Part shown: positions 1 to 10,812 of the stretch, piece by piece
Numbering within the stretch: the first letter of the stretch is position 1
How the letters are laid out: each line of letters opens with the position of its first letter
From: Triglochin maritima
Lineage: Eukaryota; Streptophyta; Magnoliopsida; Alismatales; Juncaginaceae
Length of the DNA: 64,000 bases
Assembly: GCA_963682175.1 (NCBI GenBank)
Contig: OY821771.1
Span: 14,135,001-14,199,000, forward strand
Direction: 5' to 3'
Notes under the pieces: model-generated
Database searches by the model: none
Told to the model about the DNA's origin: nothing
Seen by the model: the letters and a program-made list of their open reading frames with translations, nothing else
Program-made: the position numbers and the translations under genes

Positions 1-686
1 CCCGGGATCAAGGGTTCTATGTACGTAACACTACCATTCAGCCATGGAAGGTTCGGATGATCAGAAGAGAGCTTTAGAGATATAGCTATTGATGAACCCA
101 AGCTCTATGTCCTTCGATACCCTTTCTTTGACACAACAATGTAATTTTGAGTTTTAATAAAATTTGCTACTCATTTGAGCACATGGTGTGTTTGAATAAC
201 TCATTTGAGCACAAACCTCAAAACTCATAATTTATCATCCAAACTAATTTCTTTGGAGTGGAGTTTTAGATTGTCATTTTAACTTGTAATGTACATTTGT
301 AAAACACCAATTAGGATAAGTGTTTTGCAAAATGTATGATTCTTCACATTTACCCTAATCAACTTTCTTATTTACCATTCTCAAACATAAGTTTTCAAGT
401 TTGAGGTTTGAGTTTTCACAATAGGTACCAAAACTAAATATTTCAAAATCAAACGAGTAAGCACGAGATTAGAGGTCCAGGTATGAAAAGTATGTAGAGT
501 TTTGAGGTTTGTGCTCAAATGATTTATCGGTGTGACAACCACAATAATCAATATGCCACAATCTATCTGTGTTTTTTCAAACTTAATTAGAGGACCAAAG
601 ATATGTGTATGTTGGATTTGTGTCTTCTACCTTGTATTAGAGTCATTCTCATTTGTTTGTTTATGTAGTTTTGGAGTCATATAGGC
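1..686. other. AT-rich intergenic stretch without a gene
   Basis: I see no coding region or RNA gene. The phrase ATTTGAGCACA and related words about hearing-length 10-20 bp recur around 175-220 and 510-525, sometimes inverted, which suggests an old small repeat, but I cannot delimit an element. Confidence 0.4.
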
Positions 687-1022
687 TAGGGTTGTAAACG
701 AGTCGGGTCGGGGAGGGTTTTGAACCCACCATAAAATTATAAATAACTTCAACTTTATAACACTATTAGTAAATTAGGGATTAAAGAATGTGTATGTATA
801 TGGTATATAAGTGTATATATTTATTATTTAATTTATTAAATTCTTATGCGGGTAATCAGGGCGGGTAGAAAATACAACCGCTACTCGCCCTATTTATTAG
901 TCGGGTTGGCGATAGGCGGGTGGCGAGTAGTCGGGTGGTGGGCTGGGGTTTTTACACCGCTATCCGACTTAGGCGGGTCGGGTTGACAGGTCGGGGCGGG
1001 TTTTACCCGCCCCATTTACCGC
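687..1022. mobile_element. Degenerate hAT-type MITE-like element rich in CGGGT
   Basis: The left edge reads TAGGGTTGTAAACGAGTCGG and the right edge reads as an imperfect inverted copy (CCCGCCCCATTTAC). The interior repeats CGGGT/ACCCG words. Left and right edges of this form are common in short plant hAT-derived elements. I did not find a convincing 8-bp target duplication, so the right boundary is approximate. The small open frame at 920-1123 lies across this repeat and is not a gene. Confidence 0.4.
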
Positions 1023-1679
1023 CGCTCCTTCAATATAAAAATAGAAGCATTTGTTCCAAGTTAATGATTATTTGTGTTAGATTTCTGGTGACAATGTACG
1101 ACCTGGTTTCCTTTTGGAGGTAGCACACATAGAGTAAGGTGTTTTTTTTAATCTGAAAATATAAATAATAAAATATAATTGCTTTAAAAAAAAGTAAAAT
1201 CAATCTTATGGTTTTTGTGCCTAATAATACTAACGTATCTGTAGAAGTTATTAATATTATATAAAATTATTGTTAGTTTTTTTATAATTTTACATATCCA
1301 ATTTGTTTCGGCTGGGAATAATCGGTGGCTTCAAATGTCCGGCTGTAAATGAATTGCAGCTAAAAGTGCTTCTTGTGAGTTGTGACTGATGGAGATTTGT
1401 GTTTGGAAAGTAGTTACAGATTTTTCACGTGAACCCACCAATTATTTTAGTTGAGATTTTGCTGAAATGTCTATGCTTTGTTATTTTACGCTATCATAAG
1501 TGTTCTGAAGCAGAGGTTCTTCTATAAGGTGAGGGTTTAGAAGGGCTTTAAGTGGGTAGAAAGGACCATGAAAGTTGTGTTTCGTATTGGAGGGTTGAGA
1601 TTGAAGTTTTTTAAGTAAACCAACGGCTGTGATTCAACAAGGGGATCAAGAAAAAGTTGAATTTACCCGGAACCAGTTA
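1023..1679. other. AT-rich intergenic stretch
   Basis: No gene, RNA gene or delimited repeat is visible here. Confidence 0.4.
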
Positions 1680-1684
1680 TATAA

Positions 1685-2537
1685 TAGGAATTTTTTTCAA
1701 AATAATAAGTTAAAAAAAGAAAATTGGAAGAATATGGACGTTGGAAACTTAATTGACAATGTATGCACCTTAAAAACGACACCACATGTGCCGTTTTCAT
1801 TAACTAAAAACGGCATTGTAGATGTCGTTTTATACTTAATGGAAACGGTATCACTGATGTCGTTTTTATTTGCCCAAAAATTTTCTTGGTTTCGAGATGT
1901 CGTTTTTAGCTAAGACATGTTGAACTAGCAACGGGTCGGTCGGGGGTCTCGCTCAGCAGTGAGCGAGCGGCGTTCCACCTCGCTGGTGAGGTGGCGGGGG
2001 TGGCAAGGGGGCAGCGCCCCCTGGAAATTTTTTGGATCTTAAAATTGTTTGATTTGGAAATTTTTGAATTTTCATCACTTGCAAAAAAACTCAATGTAAT
2101 TATTGTGGCGGGGTTGTAATCATTATATCATTGGATTACAATGATTACAACCCACTACAATAATTACAAGATCCAAAAATTTCCATATCAAACAATTTCA
2201 AGATCCAAAAAATTTTTGGGGGGCGCTGCCCTCTTGCCACCCCACCGGCGAGGTGGAACGCCGCTCGCTCACCGGTGAGCGAGACCCCCGACCGACCCGT
2301 TGTTAGTTCAACATGTCTTAGCTAAAAACGACATCTCGAAACCAAGAAATTTTTGCCCAAGTAAAAATGGCATCAGTGATACCATTTTCATTAAGTGTAA
2401 AAACGACATCTACAGTGCCGTTTTTAGTTAATGAAAACGACACCTGTTGTGTCGTTTTCAAGGTGCATACTTTGTCGATTAAGTTTCCAACGTGTATATT
2501 CTTTTTTTTTAACTTATTATTTTGAAAAAAATTCCTA
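1685..2537. mobile_element. 853-bp foldback element made of two long inverted arms
   Basis: The left arm (about 1685-2090) and the right arm (about 2165-2537) are inverted copies with scattered differences. Both contain the same run of AACGGCATT/GTCGTTTT words and the same GC-rich block (GGTCGGTCGGGGGTCTCGCTC and its complement). The centre near 2130 has an ATTACAA inverted motif. The pentamer TATAA lies directly outside both ends (1680-1684 and 2538-2542) and may be the target duplication, although it is AT-rich and could be chance. The arms explain why mirror-image open frames occur on the two strands; neither is a real gene. I could not assign a superfamily. Confidence 0.75.
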
Positions 2538-2679
2538 TATAATATTATAGATAGGTACAGTAGCATTGAGACATTCTTAAACTATTATTTTGACTCAATT
2601 ACGCCGGGGACAGAGGATAGGAAGTCTACATTTAACTGTTGCCCACTTGCACCAACGGATCGAATTATTGTTACTTGGT

Positions 2680-2840
2680 GAAGTAAAAGGCGAATTATTG
2701 TTTCTAGATCTAATGCTAAGGTCGAATTGGCACGGATTGCTTGTGAGATGACGTGGATTATGTTGCTGCTAACATACTTTGGCACCCCATTTGGACACCC
2801 ATACCCATGCATTGTGATAACCAAGCCGTCATCTTTCTCA
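2680..2840 (+). pseudogene. Fossil Ty1/copia RNase H fragment
   Basis: Translation of the plus strand gives VSRSNAKVELARIACEMTW followed by IMLLL, which matches the RNase H end of copia polyproteins, where a V-x-R-S-S-A-E-A-E-Y block precedes a T-C-E-x-x-W-L block. The frame is short and has stops on both sides. No LTR or other copia domain is adjacent, so it is an isolated relic just downstream of the BTB pseudogene. Similarity was judged by eye. Confidence 0.4.
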
Positions 2841-2968
2841 CGTTGTGTTTTACCACCAAGAGAGTCACACAATGAAAACCGAGGCTTCAAATTTACACAA
2901 AGTCGACATTTTATCTTGATTCATCAAAAAGGTTGGATGGTTATTCCAAAGAAAGAGCAACGACTCAA

Positions 2969-4334
2969 TCAGCGAAAATAGCCATACAGCTCCACGAAAC
3001 AGATGCAAAGGTTCCACTGATTTGGTACACCAGTCCTGGGAGCCGTTAAGAGGATTCTGAAGAACCTGAAAGGGAGCAGAGCCGTCGGGCTGTCTACTGG
3101 CCATGATGAAAACTGAGCTGGTTTGCATATAGTTTGGTCGTTCTCATGCACTCTCAAGTTTGTCCAACCCTCACCGTCCGAAGAACCCTTCCCAAGACAA
3201 TCAATAGAGATCAATAATAAGTCAACGAGTGTGTGTTCGTTTCACTTTGCTCAAGTGAGTTGGGAAATTAAATAAGATGTATATTAGTATTACCTGCAAA
3301 GCCCAGGATCTCATGTATGCGCTAGAGCCATCTTGTCGCAACGTGTAGTAGTTGCACATAAGCTACGGAAATCATAAAAGTTAAGGGAATGATGTCCATT
3401 TACTCGACGAAACAAACCATTCTACTAAAACACAACATGAATATTCTAAATGCAATATAAGCTTTCTGTGAAGGGTTTAAAGCTTCATATTCGTTCAAAT
3501 TGAAACCAAGATCACAACATATCATGAATTAAAACACTTCAGCTATTGTCTGAACGAGAACTGCTTCCTAGCTTGCTTCAGCATTTTCTGTCATTGTGTC
3601 AAAATGATTGCAACAATTTTCTCCGTCAAATTAAATTTTCTTTCTATTTAAAGGAAAATTCTGAAAAATATAATTACTTTCTCTGACAGTTACAAAAAAA
3701 TAGAACATGGAAAAAAAAGATGATAATCTCCAAATGAATTTGTTAACCTTTCACCATCCATAATGTGCACATATGCATACCGTGCTTTGACTATTAAAAG
3801 TGTAACGTACCTGATGATCTTGGCCAATGTCTATCATCCACACCATGCACAGTTTCGACTAGGGGTGAGCAAAATTCGGTCCAGTCTGGGCACCCGGACC
3901 GAACCGAATTTTTCGGTCCGGACCGAACCGGACCGAATTTTTTCGGTCCGGTCTTCGGTCCACAAAATTTTGGAAATTCGGTCTTCGGTCCGGACCGGAT
4001 CGAAAATTTAAGGGGAAAATTCGGGTTTTGGACCGACCCGGACCGGACCGGACCGAACCTATTCGGTCCGGTCTTCGGTCCGGACTTCCCGAAAATTCGG
4101 GTTTCGGTCCGGTCCGGTCCGGTCCTGGACCGAAGCTCACCCCTAGTTTCGACCGTTTTCTAAACGAGGCCCAGCAAAATTAGTTGCCTAAGAAAGCAAA
4201 AAAGATATTGCTCAAGTCACGAATTTCAAAATCCAACCCCTAATCATCAAATACCACACCTGGTATGTCCTCGACACCAATGCCTTTGGATCTGTATACC
4301 GAGAAGCAGGGCTACTGGCAGTAACCACAATTTT
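2969..4334 (-). pseudogene. BTB/POZ (At2g30600-like) pseudogene, 3' exons 8-11
   Basis: These are the C-terminal exons of a minus-strand gene whose first seven exons lie at 11620-14168. Exon 8 is 4260-4334 (KIVVTASSPASRYTDPKALV and on), exon 9 is 3811-4187, exon 10 is 3294-3362 (LMCNYYTLRQDGSSAYMRSW and on) and exon 11 is 2969-3187, ending ELYGYFR before a stop. All have AG acceptors, and the internal ones GT donors. They encode the discoidin-like C-terminal domain that follows the BTB-BACK region in this family, which in Arabidopsis is about 800 residues long. Exon 9 is split by a hAT MITE at 3860-4145. With that removed it still carries one extra base near 3835, which shifts the frame between the two tryptophans of its WW motif. 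The intron between exons 7 and 8 has grown to over 7 kb by transposon insertion. The sequence cannot encode a normal protein. Confidence 0.85.
3860..4145. mobile_element. 286-bp hAT-type MITE inside exon 9 of the BTB pseudogene
   Basis: The ends are perfect 11-bp inverted repeats, TAGGGGTGAGC and GCTCACCCCTA. The 8-bp target duplication GTTTCGAC is perfect (3852-3859 and 4146-4153), as expected for the hAT superfamily. The interior is a dense run of CGGTCCGG/CCGGACCG words and has no coding capacity. The flanks rejoin into BTB exon sequence when the element and one duplication are ignored. Confidence 0.9.
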
Positions 4335-4394
4335 CTGGAACACAGTAAAAAGGAAAAAAGGAAGATCATGATTCATATCAGTAATTATTATCTG

Positions 4395-4455
4395 AACTGC
4401 TAAACATCGCCCCAAAATTACTTAAATCGCCCCTTGAAATTACCAAATTGCCCTT
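4395..4455 (+). repeat. Left 61-bp terminal inverted repeat of the MULE
   Basis: It contains AAATCGCCCCTTGAAATTAC and pairs with 10813-10873 with three mismatches. The similarity may extend outward by four bases (TCTG against TCCA). Confidence 0.85.
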
Positions 4456-4538
4456 CCTCCTATTTTTGCTTATATATCTCACAATTTCACTTTTTTTTCA
4501 AAACTTTCTCTTCCTATACCTACTACACAAGATTACGA

Positions 4539-7228
4539 ATGTCTCGGAGGCCAGGGAAGCAGCCAGCAGTTCCCCCGGTGTACCCGTATGAGGTAACATT
4601 ACGTTATTTATTTGTTTTTTTAAAAAAAAAAAAAAAATGCGTCGGCGTCCGAGGGAGACGCCCCCCGCATGGGGCGGGCGTCCGAGGAAGCCGCTCCCCC
4701 CATAGGGGGAGCGGCTTCCGAGGACGCCCGCCCCATGCGGGGGGCGTCTCCCTCGGACGCCGACCCGAAGCGGGAGACGTCTGCGGAAGACGTCTCCCCG
4801 ATGGGGGAGACGTCTTCCGAAGACGTCTCCCCGTAGGAGGAGGCGTCTCCGACAGACGCCTCCACCTTGCGGGAGGCGTCTGTCGCAGACGCCTCCTCCT
4901 TTTTTGTTTTTTTAATTAATAAATATCATAATTACTTTAATAAATAGTGATAAATCAAAAAAATTAATTTAACAAATTCTTATTAAGTTTAACATTTGTG
5001 ATATTTAGTTTTAACAAATTTTGATTTAGTTTAACAATTGTTTTAATTTAGTTTAACAAATTTTGATTTAGTTTAACAATTTTGATAATTAAGTTTAACA
5101 AATTTTGATTTAGTTTAACAATTTTGATAAATATGATAATTTAGTTTAACAAATTTAACAAATTTGTATTTAAAATTTCAATAAATAGTCATCGGGTCAC
5201 AGTGGAGGGAGAGGCAAGTCGATACCATTACACGCCTTCCGTTCTTTAGAGGATGATTCAGCACCGCGTCATCCACGTAGACGGGGGATATCTGCTTCGG
5301 TCAGGAGGGAGAGGGAGGCATTACGTCGTCGTGAGGAGGAGGATGATTCCTTCGATGATGAGCATGTGGATAGTTTTGACGACGAGAGCGACGATGATGG
5401 CCCGTATGATGTGCGGCCGGAGGTGGAGAGGCAGGGGGATTATAGCGGAGGACGTGGTCGAGCGGGTACTTCTACTTCCGCCGGATGGATGGTGCGGAAG
5501 GGTAGGGGTGGGAGGTTTACGACCGGGGATTCGAGCTCGTGCACTGTTGATCCCCGCGCTCAGAAGAAGAAGAGGGTCCAGGACGATTCTTGGATCGTGA
5601 GCAGTATGACGCCTGGTGGTCCTTTAGATGGGAGCGTCATTCCTAGTTTCTGGGGTCACATTGCTAGACGGATCTGGGACGGAGAGGATCGGAAGGTTCT
5701 GAAGTGCCAGAATCGGCACAGAGCCTGTACAGCACTACAGGGTTGGCGGTCTACACTGAGTGCTGATATCAGAGAGGAGATTAGTGCCACGCATTTGGGG
5801 CACTTACCGTACAGCATGTTCCCTTATCTCGACATGCCTTTGATTTCGGCGTTTGTGGAGCGGTGGCAGCCTGACACCAACACTTTCCACATGCCTTTCG
5901 GAGAGATGACGATCATGCTTCACGATGTTTTCCAGATCCTGCGACTTCCTGTGGATGGTCGTCTGGTTAGTGCTCAGGGGTCGACGTCTGAGCTGAGGTG
6001 TTATGTGGCAGAGTTGCTTGGTGTCACACCTGATGGTCTGGCGAGAGATACAGCTTTATGGAGTGGTGGTGGTGTCGGCATCGACTCCCTTGAGGACCTA
6101 TGCAGACGGGCACGACCTCCGCGGGCCGATGATACACAGTTGACGGCGTACCTATTCTTGATGCTCGGAGCCGTCTTGTTTGTCGACAAGAGTGGTTGTC
6201 GGATCAGACCACGCGATCTACTGGAGGCTAGGGACCCGGAGACCGTTCGTGAGTACTCGTGGGGGTCAGCGATGTTGGCATACCTGTACCGGCAGCTTGG
6301 GATAGCTAGCCGTGCGGATTGTTCTGGGATTGCAGGTTGTCTTACGCTGCTGCAGGCGTGGATATACGAGTACTTTCCTGCATTCCGCCCGCATCGTGAG
6401 CGGAAGATTATCGACGAGGGTCATCCACGTTCGGGTATGTGGGTTGTCCGGAGCGAGGACAAGAGCGATGGACGATTGCGTTCCATCCGCGCACGGCTAG
6501 ATCAGATGACTGCATCAGAGGTATCAAACTTTACACCATTTATTTAATTTTAAGATGTATTATTATTAATGTGTTAAACTTTAGGTGGAGTGGTTACCCT
6601 ATGGTCCTGACCCAGCAGCGGATGTCCCGAGGACTTTATTGATGGGTCTTATTCGTTATCGGGATATCATAGAGCCTTATATGCTCGATCGGGTCTTGCG
6701 TCAGTTAGGATATGTTCAGGTGATCCCGGTTGACATTCCGACACCAGAGCATGCGGTGCGGTCTGCGACAGCAGCGACGTACGACGTCAGGTTCCCCGCT
6801 TCTACAGCGGAATCGACTTGGCGGACATTTCCGAGATCATGCCGATTGTTCCTTGGCGACTTCAGACGTAGTCGCGACCCCTCCGAGTGTGATGCACGTT
6901 ATCTTGATTGGTTCGGTAGTTACTCACATCCTATCATCGTCCGTGGTGCCTCCCGGAGAGCAGATCGACCACCAGATAGGACGTGTGGCGATCTGGTAAT
7001 TTTTTCATTTTATCTAAATTTATTTGTACCGTATAATTTGTTAATGTACGCTAATGTTAATGTTATGTGCAGTGGATGGGTAAGATGATACGGGCTGTAG
7101 ACCCAATCTTGCAGATGAGGGATGAGCTGCCAGACGATGCCAGAGCTGCATGCGGAGATGTGGATCAGATCATACAGTCATGGCATACTCAGTTAGGCAT
7201 CTCCGACCATGATTCGGATGATGAGTAG
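4539..7228 (+). CDS. Plant mobile domain (PMD) protein of the MULE, four exons
   Basis: I join exons 4539-4592, 5189-6520, 6585-6995 and 7073-7228, all with GT-AG introns in phase 0, giving about 650 residues. The first exon encodes only MSRRPGKQPAVPPVYPYE. Exon 2 begins with a basic and acidic low-complexity region, then the mobile domain from about residue 145 to 440: RHRACTALQGW, AFVERWQPDTNTFHMPFGEM, a LYRQLG block and LLQAWIYEYFPAFRP. This fold is known from MAIN/MAIL1-type plant proteins and is often carried by Mutator elements; its molecular role in transposition is not established. Exon 3 contains YLDWFGSYSHP, and exon 4 ends in an acidic tail (SDHDSDDE). In exon 3 (about 6778-6870) an overlapping frame also reads plausibly (YSGIDLADISEIMPIVPWRL), so a pair of compensating shifts there is possible. 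Confidence 0.8.
4639..4900. repeat. Palindromic ~33-bp array in intron 1 of the PMD gene
   Basis: Eight units of about 33 bp each contain an inverted pair of GGCGTC/GACGCC or AGACGTCT words separated by a CCCATGGGG-like spacer. The first four units form a near-perfect hairpin with 60-bp arms (4641-4700 and 4705-4764). The array lies between A-rich and T-rich tracts. Read on the minus strand it gives 11-residue repeats (M-G-x-A-S-x-x-D-A), which I regard as a by-product of the period. Confidence 0.85.
4980..5160. repeat. AT-rich tandem repeat in intron 1 of the PMD gene
   Basis: The word TTTAGTTTAACAAATTTTGA and variants recur with a period near 20-30 bp. It fills the intron between the palindrome array and the acceptor at 5188. 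Confidence 0.7.
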
Positions 7229-7588
7229 GCTGATCTGTTGTACCGTACTCTTAGTATTTGCATTTATATTTGTTTATCTGTTGTACGCTTAGTATTTGTG
7301 TTTACTTATCTGTGGTACGCTTAGTATTTGCATTTATATTTGTTTATCTGTTGTACGCTTATTATTTATTATTTGTGTTTGTGTTTGCGAACATGTCGTA
7401 CGCTTATTGTTTGTATTTGTGTTTTGCTTATCTGTTGTACCCTTATTATTTGTATTTGTGTTTGATAACCTTTCGTACTATTATATATAATGCAAATAAA
7501 GCAAACATATCAAAACATATTACATAATAAAGCAACACTATATAATGTACAAACATATCAAAACATATTACATAATTATACAAACATA
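7229..7588. repeat. Intergenic tandem repeats between the two convergent MULE genes
   Basis: From about 7240 to 7470 the phrase TTATCTGTTGTACGCTTAG with a following TATTTG block recurs five or six times with drift. From about 7500 to 7605 the phrase ACATATCAAAACATATTACA recurs three times. No open frame of interest is present. The region probably holds the 3' ends of both transcripts. Confidence 0.7.
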
Positions 7589-10500
7589 TCAAAACATATT
7601 ACATAATTGTTGCCAATATGCTATCCTATGTTGGTACTCCAGCTCCCATCCAATAACACTCTCATCTCGTATTTGATACCACAGAGTCGCTATAGGAGGT
7701 ACGGGGAATCCCTCATTCAATTCCAAACGAATGTAATGAGCGTAACTCCCTAAATGAGCAATAATCAACTCTCTGCACGGTCTCGTCACGGTAGGCGGAC
7801 TCTCCCAAGGTAGAACTGTAAGACATGGGTACAACGAACCATCATTTCCGAGAGAGAAGAACATAACTGCACACTTGTAAAAATTTGCAATGGGAAACAA
7901 GTCCGTCCACGTCTCCATATAGTGATTCTCGCCACAAGGTCCCCCGCCCCAATTAATCCGGTGACGAGCCTCCGCCACACCGTCGTAGTATACGTGCTCA
8001 TAAAAAGATGGGTTCGCAGCTATCTCATTTGAAATCGAACGACGGGCGAGTTGCCAATTGTCTTCACCACCGTGGAAAACATCGGCGACACATCGAAATC
8101 CACAGTTTCCATCAGCACGTACATCATTCCACTGGTGTAGGAATGACATAATGATTCCTGGAATTCTATCTCCATATGGGAAGTCGTCTACGTCAGCCCG
8201 CCCAGTCACTACAATATGAACAAAAAATACAGTTAGATATAATAACAAAAGATACATATTTACTGAAATAAATAACAAAATTATAATAATAATAAATGTA
8301 AGGATGGTATACCTGATCCTCCTCTCACTGACGAAGAACCAGAAGATCGACCACGACCTTTGCTTCCACTACCGGAAGAACGACCACGACCTCTACTCCC
8401 ACTACCTGAAGATCGACCACTACCTCGCTCTGCATACTCAAACGCACTAGGGTCCCGTCGTGTCGACTTTCCCCTTGGTCGACCTCGTAGCTTTGTTTTT
8501 ACTGCAGGCTCTTTCAAATTCGAATGTTCGGGGTGTAGCTGCTCGAATAAAACCCGAGAGGCAGATCGAATTACGGTAGGGTCACTTCCTGCAATCTCAT
8601 CAACCAGACTGCGAAAATGTTCGGCGTCTTGAGCTGCCTGAGACACAAACTCTGCGTTCCCGGCTCCTTCCCCAATGACAAGTGTCCTCCAGAACGAATG
8701 AATCTGCTCTAAGTAAATTCCGTTTTCTGATTCAAGACATCCACGGATGGTACATGCGCAAGGTATCCCATGAGAAGTCAGAAAAGCGCACTCGCAACGA
8801 TATTCAACTTCATCATCTAACTGTTGCATTCTCTTCACCTCCTGACTCAGCAACTGCAAACAGTGATGCGAAACTCTACCATTTATGTGACGATATAGAG
8901 CATGTCCGAAATTAGTCAAATTTCGCCGTCTCGAGTCTTCAAGAAAGTTTCGAATATTCGTCAGCTGCATTTCAGTAGCCGCGTTGACGCGCTCGAAAAG
9001 AGTGTCCAGAGCTGCAGTCGATGTAGAAATCCACTCTTTTAGAGCCGAATGAGCACTTTCGACCCTACAATTCGTGGTGTTCCCAAAATGAAGGACTTTG
9101 TTCGTCCAATTCAGCACAAACTTTTCTTTATGCACCAACCACGTGGTGTCCAGATACTCCGTGATAGCCGGCCACGATCTATACAAATCTTTCAGAGCAT
9201 ACACAGCTCTATCATACTCGGCTTCTGAAGTAGAAAGCATGATCTTCCTCCATCTTCCACGCCTCAAAGTCTCTGCCATCTCCTTATTCTTGCCGAATAC
9301 GTGGTATGCGTAATTCAATACGTCTTTGTTGATGTGCCATGTGCAGAGTAAATGAGCAGAGTCAGGAAAAACCTCTCTCACTGGTCGCATAAGGCCTAAC
9401 TCCCGGTCTGTTATTATTGCAGTCGGGCTGACAGTCCCCAATAACAGATCTCTCAACTTCTCCATCACCCACAAATAACTGGAGTAAGATTCATCCATCA
9501 AAATCGCATATCCAATAAGGAAATTCATGTTTGCTGGTGTGACCCCAATCATTTCGAACAAAGGCATCTTATACTTGTTCGTCTTGTAAGTCGAATCCAT
9601 GCAGATAACGAAAGGATATGTCCGCAACAACTGGACTGACGTCGGATGTGCCAAAAAAGCGTGAGTTACGACATCAGTTTCTGGATCCGCCATAATCCAA
9701 TGTAAGTACTCACACTGCACTGCTTGGTAGAGAAACTGCTGGACGGGATTCCGATCTTCAGATTTTGTCCTCCTCATGTAATCTCTGAAATTATAAATAT
9801 GCCTTTGATTTGGATTGTCCTCCGGGAATTTTTCTTTTACTGCCTTCAAGATGTTCCGTGGTTTTGCTTGCGCCTCTGTCATATCACGAACAATCTTCTT
9901 CGCCCCAGAACTTAGACCACTAATTTGACGATGACCCTCTGGATAAACTGCCAGTCTGTGGTTGTGATGTCCGTGAGCACTATTATAAACCACAACCCAT
10001 CCATCACGATCTCGTCGCTCCACCACTTTTATTAAGAAACGGCAACCGCAACCCTTTCTTTTGGTGTTTCTTCGAAGTGCAGTATCCATATCCCGAGACT
10101 CCATTTGATTTCGCCGGTCGCATCTCAAATAACAATCCATCCGACTATCTGATCTTGTTTTGTACGACGACACGACCAAAAAAAACCCAGCTCCGATAGC
10201 TACTTGTTTGGCCCATTTACATGCTTCATCGATTGTTTCAAAGATTTGTGTAGTTTGAAATAACTCACTGTAATCCACTCCATCACCACCGAAATCTGGA
10301 ACCTACAAAAATATATTCAAAATTAAAAAAATAAAAAAATAAATTCGAAATTAAAAAAATAAAAAAATAAACTCGAAATTAAAAAAACAAAATCAAAATC
10401 AAAAAAAAAGGCGTCTGTGTTAGACGCCTGCCCCATGGATGGGGCGTCTGTGTTAAACGCCTTCCCCAACGGTAAGGCGTCTGCGTAGGACGCCTGACCG

Positions 10501-10720
10501 AAGGGAAGGGCGTCTACTACAGACGCCTTACCCATGGGGAGGACGTCTACATAAGACGCCTCTCCCATTGTGTAGGCGTCTGCGTTAGACGCCTCGGCCA
10601 TGGGGAGGGCGTCCTACGCAGACGCCCTCACCATGGGGGAGGCGTCTAATGCAGACGCTCGGCCCAAAAATTTCCCCGCGCCAGGCTTACCTCACCCGAT
10701 GCATCACCCTCGCCAGACAT
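7589..10720 (-). CDS. FAR1/MuDR-type MULE transposase fused to an OTU cysteine protease domain
   Basis: Three exons: 10691-10720 (MSGEGDASGE), 8313-10302 and 7589-8208, with GT-AG introns, giving about 879 residues. The splice from exon 2 to 3 completes a valine codon, so the OTU part is in frame with the transposase. In order: a FAR1-like zinc DNA-binding region (about residues 28-140; GCGCRF and HGHHNH ligands), the MULE DDE domain (first Asp in CMDSTYKTNKY near 245, second in ITDRELGLM, likely Glu in CRVESAHSALK), a SWIM-like CEC...IPCACTI motif in which the usual His is Cys, a low-complexity RGRGRSSGSGS tail, then an OTU domain with ADGNCGFR (Asp-Gly-Asn-Cys) and a late SYAHYIRLEL histidine. 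It should bind the terminal repeats and cut and rejoin DNA. What the OTU domain does for the element is unknown. No stop or frameshift is visible. Confidence 0.85.
10410..10665. repeat. Palindromic ~33-bp array in intron 1 of the transposase-OTU gene
   Basis: Eight units of about 33 bp carry GGCGTCT...AGACGCC inverted pairs with CCCATGGGG-like spacers, the same design as at 4639-4900 but with different unit sequences. The array lies between the donor at 10690 and the acceptor next to 10302, beside an A-rich tract (10311-10409). As at the other end, its minus-strand reading gives 11-residue repeats that I take as incidental. Confidence 0.85.
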
Positions 10721-10770
10721 TTTCGTGGTGTTTTTACTGATAAATTATGAATATACAAGACCATAGGCCT

Positions 10771-10778
10771 TATTTATA
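10771..10778 (-). promoter_or_regulatory. TATA-like box of the transposase-OTU gene
   Basis: TATAAATA on the minus strand lies about 50 nt upstream of the ATG at 10718-10720 and 35 nt inside the right terminal repeat. A similar TATATAT at 4471-4477 precedes the PMD gene. Confidence 0.5.
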
Positions 10779-10812
10779 GACACAGGACGATTTGGGTATT
10801 AAATATATTGTT

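Noticed and set aside
2585..2890. 101-residue minus-strand open frame
   Set aside because: It is the shadow of the copia RNase H fossil read on the plus strand.
4620..4865. Open frames with 11-residue repeats over the palindrome arrays (also 10323-10601)
   Set aside because: They follow from a 33-bp period in sequence that is intronic in both gene models, and they lack any domain. I treat the arrays as DNA or RNA structure, not genes.
7296..7490. Hydrophobic open frames between the MULE genes
   Set aside because: Translation of TTATCTGTTGTACGCTTAG-type tandem repeats in two frames; no start context or domain.
10410..10665. CRISPR-like appearance of regularly spaced palindromes
   Set aside because: The units are tandem without unique spacers, no cas genes are near, and the setting is a plant transposon.
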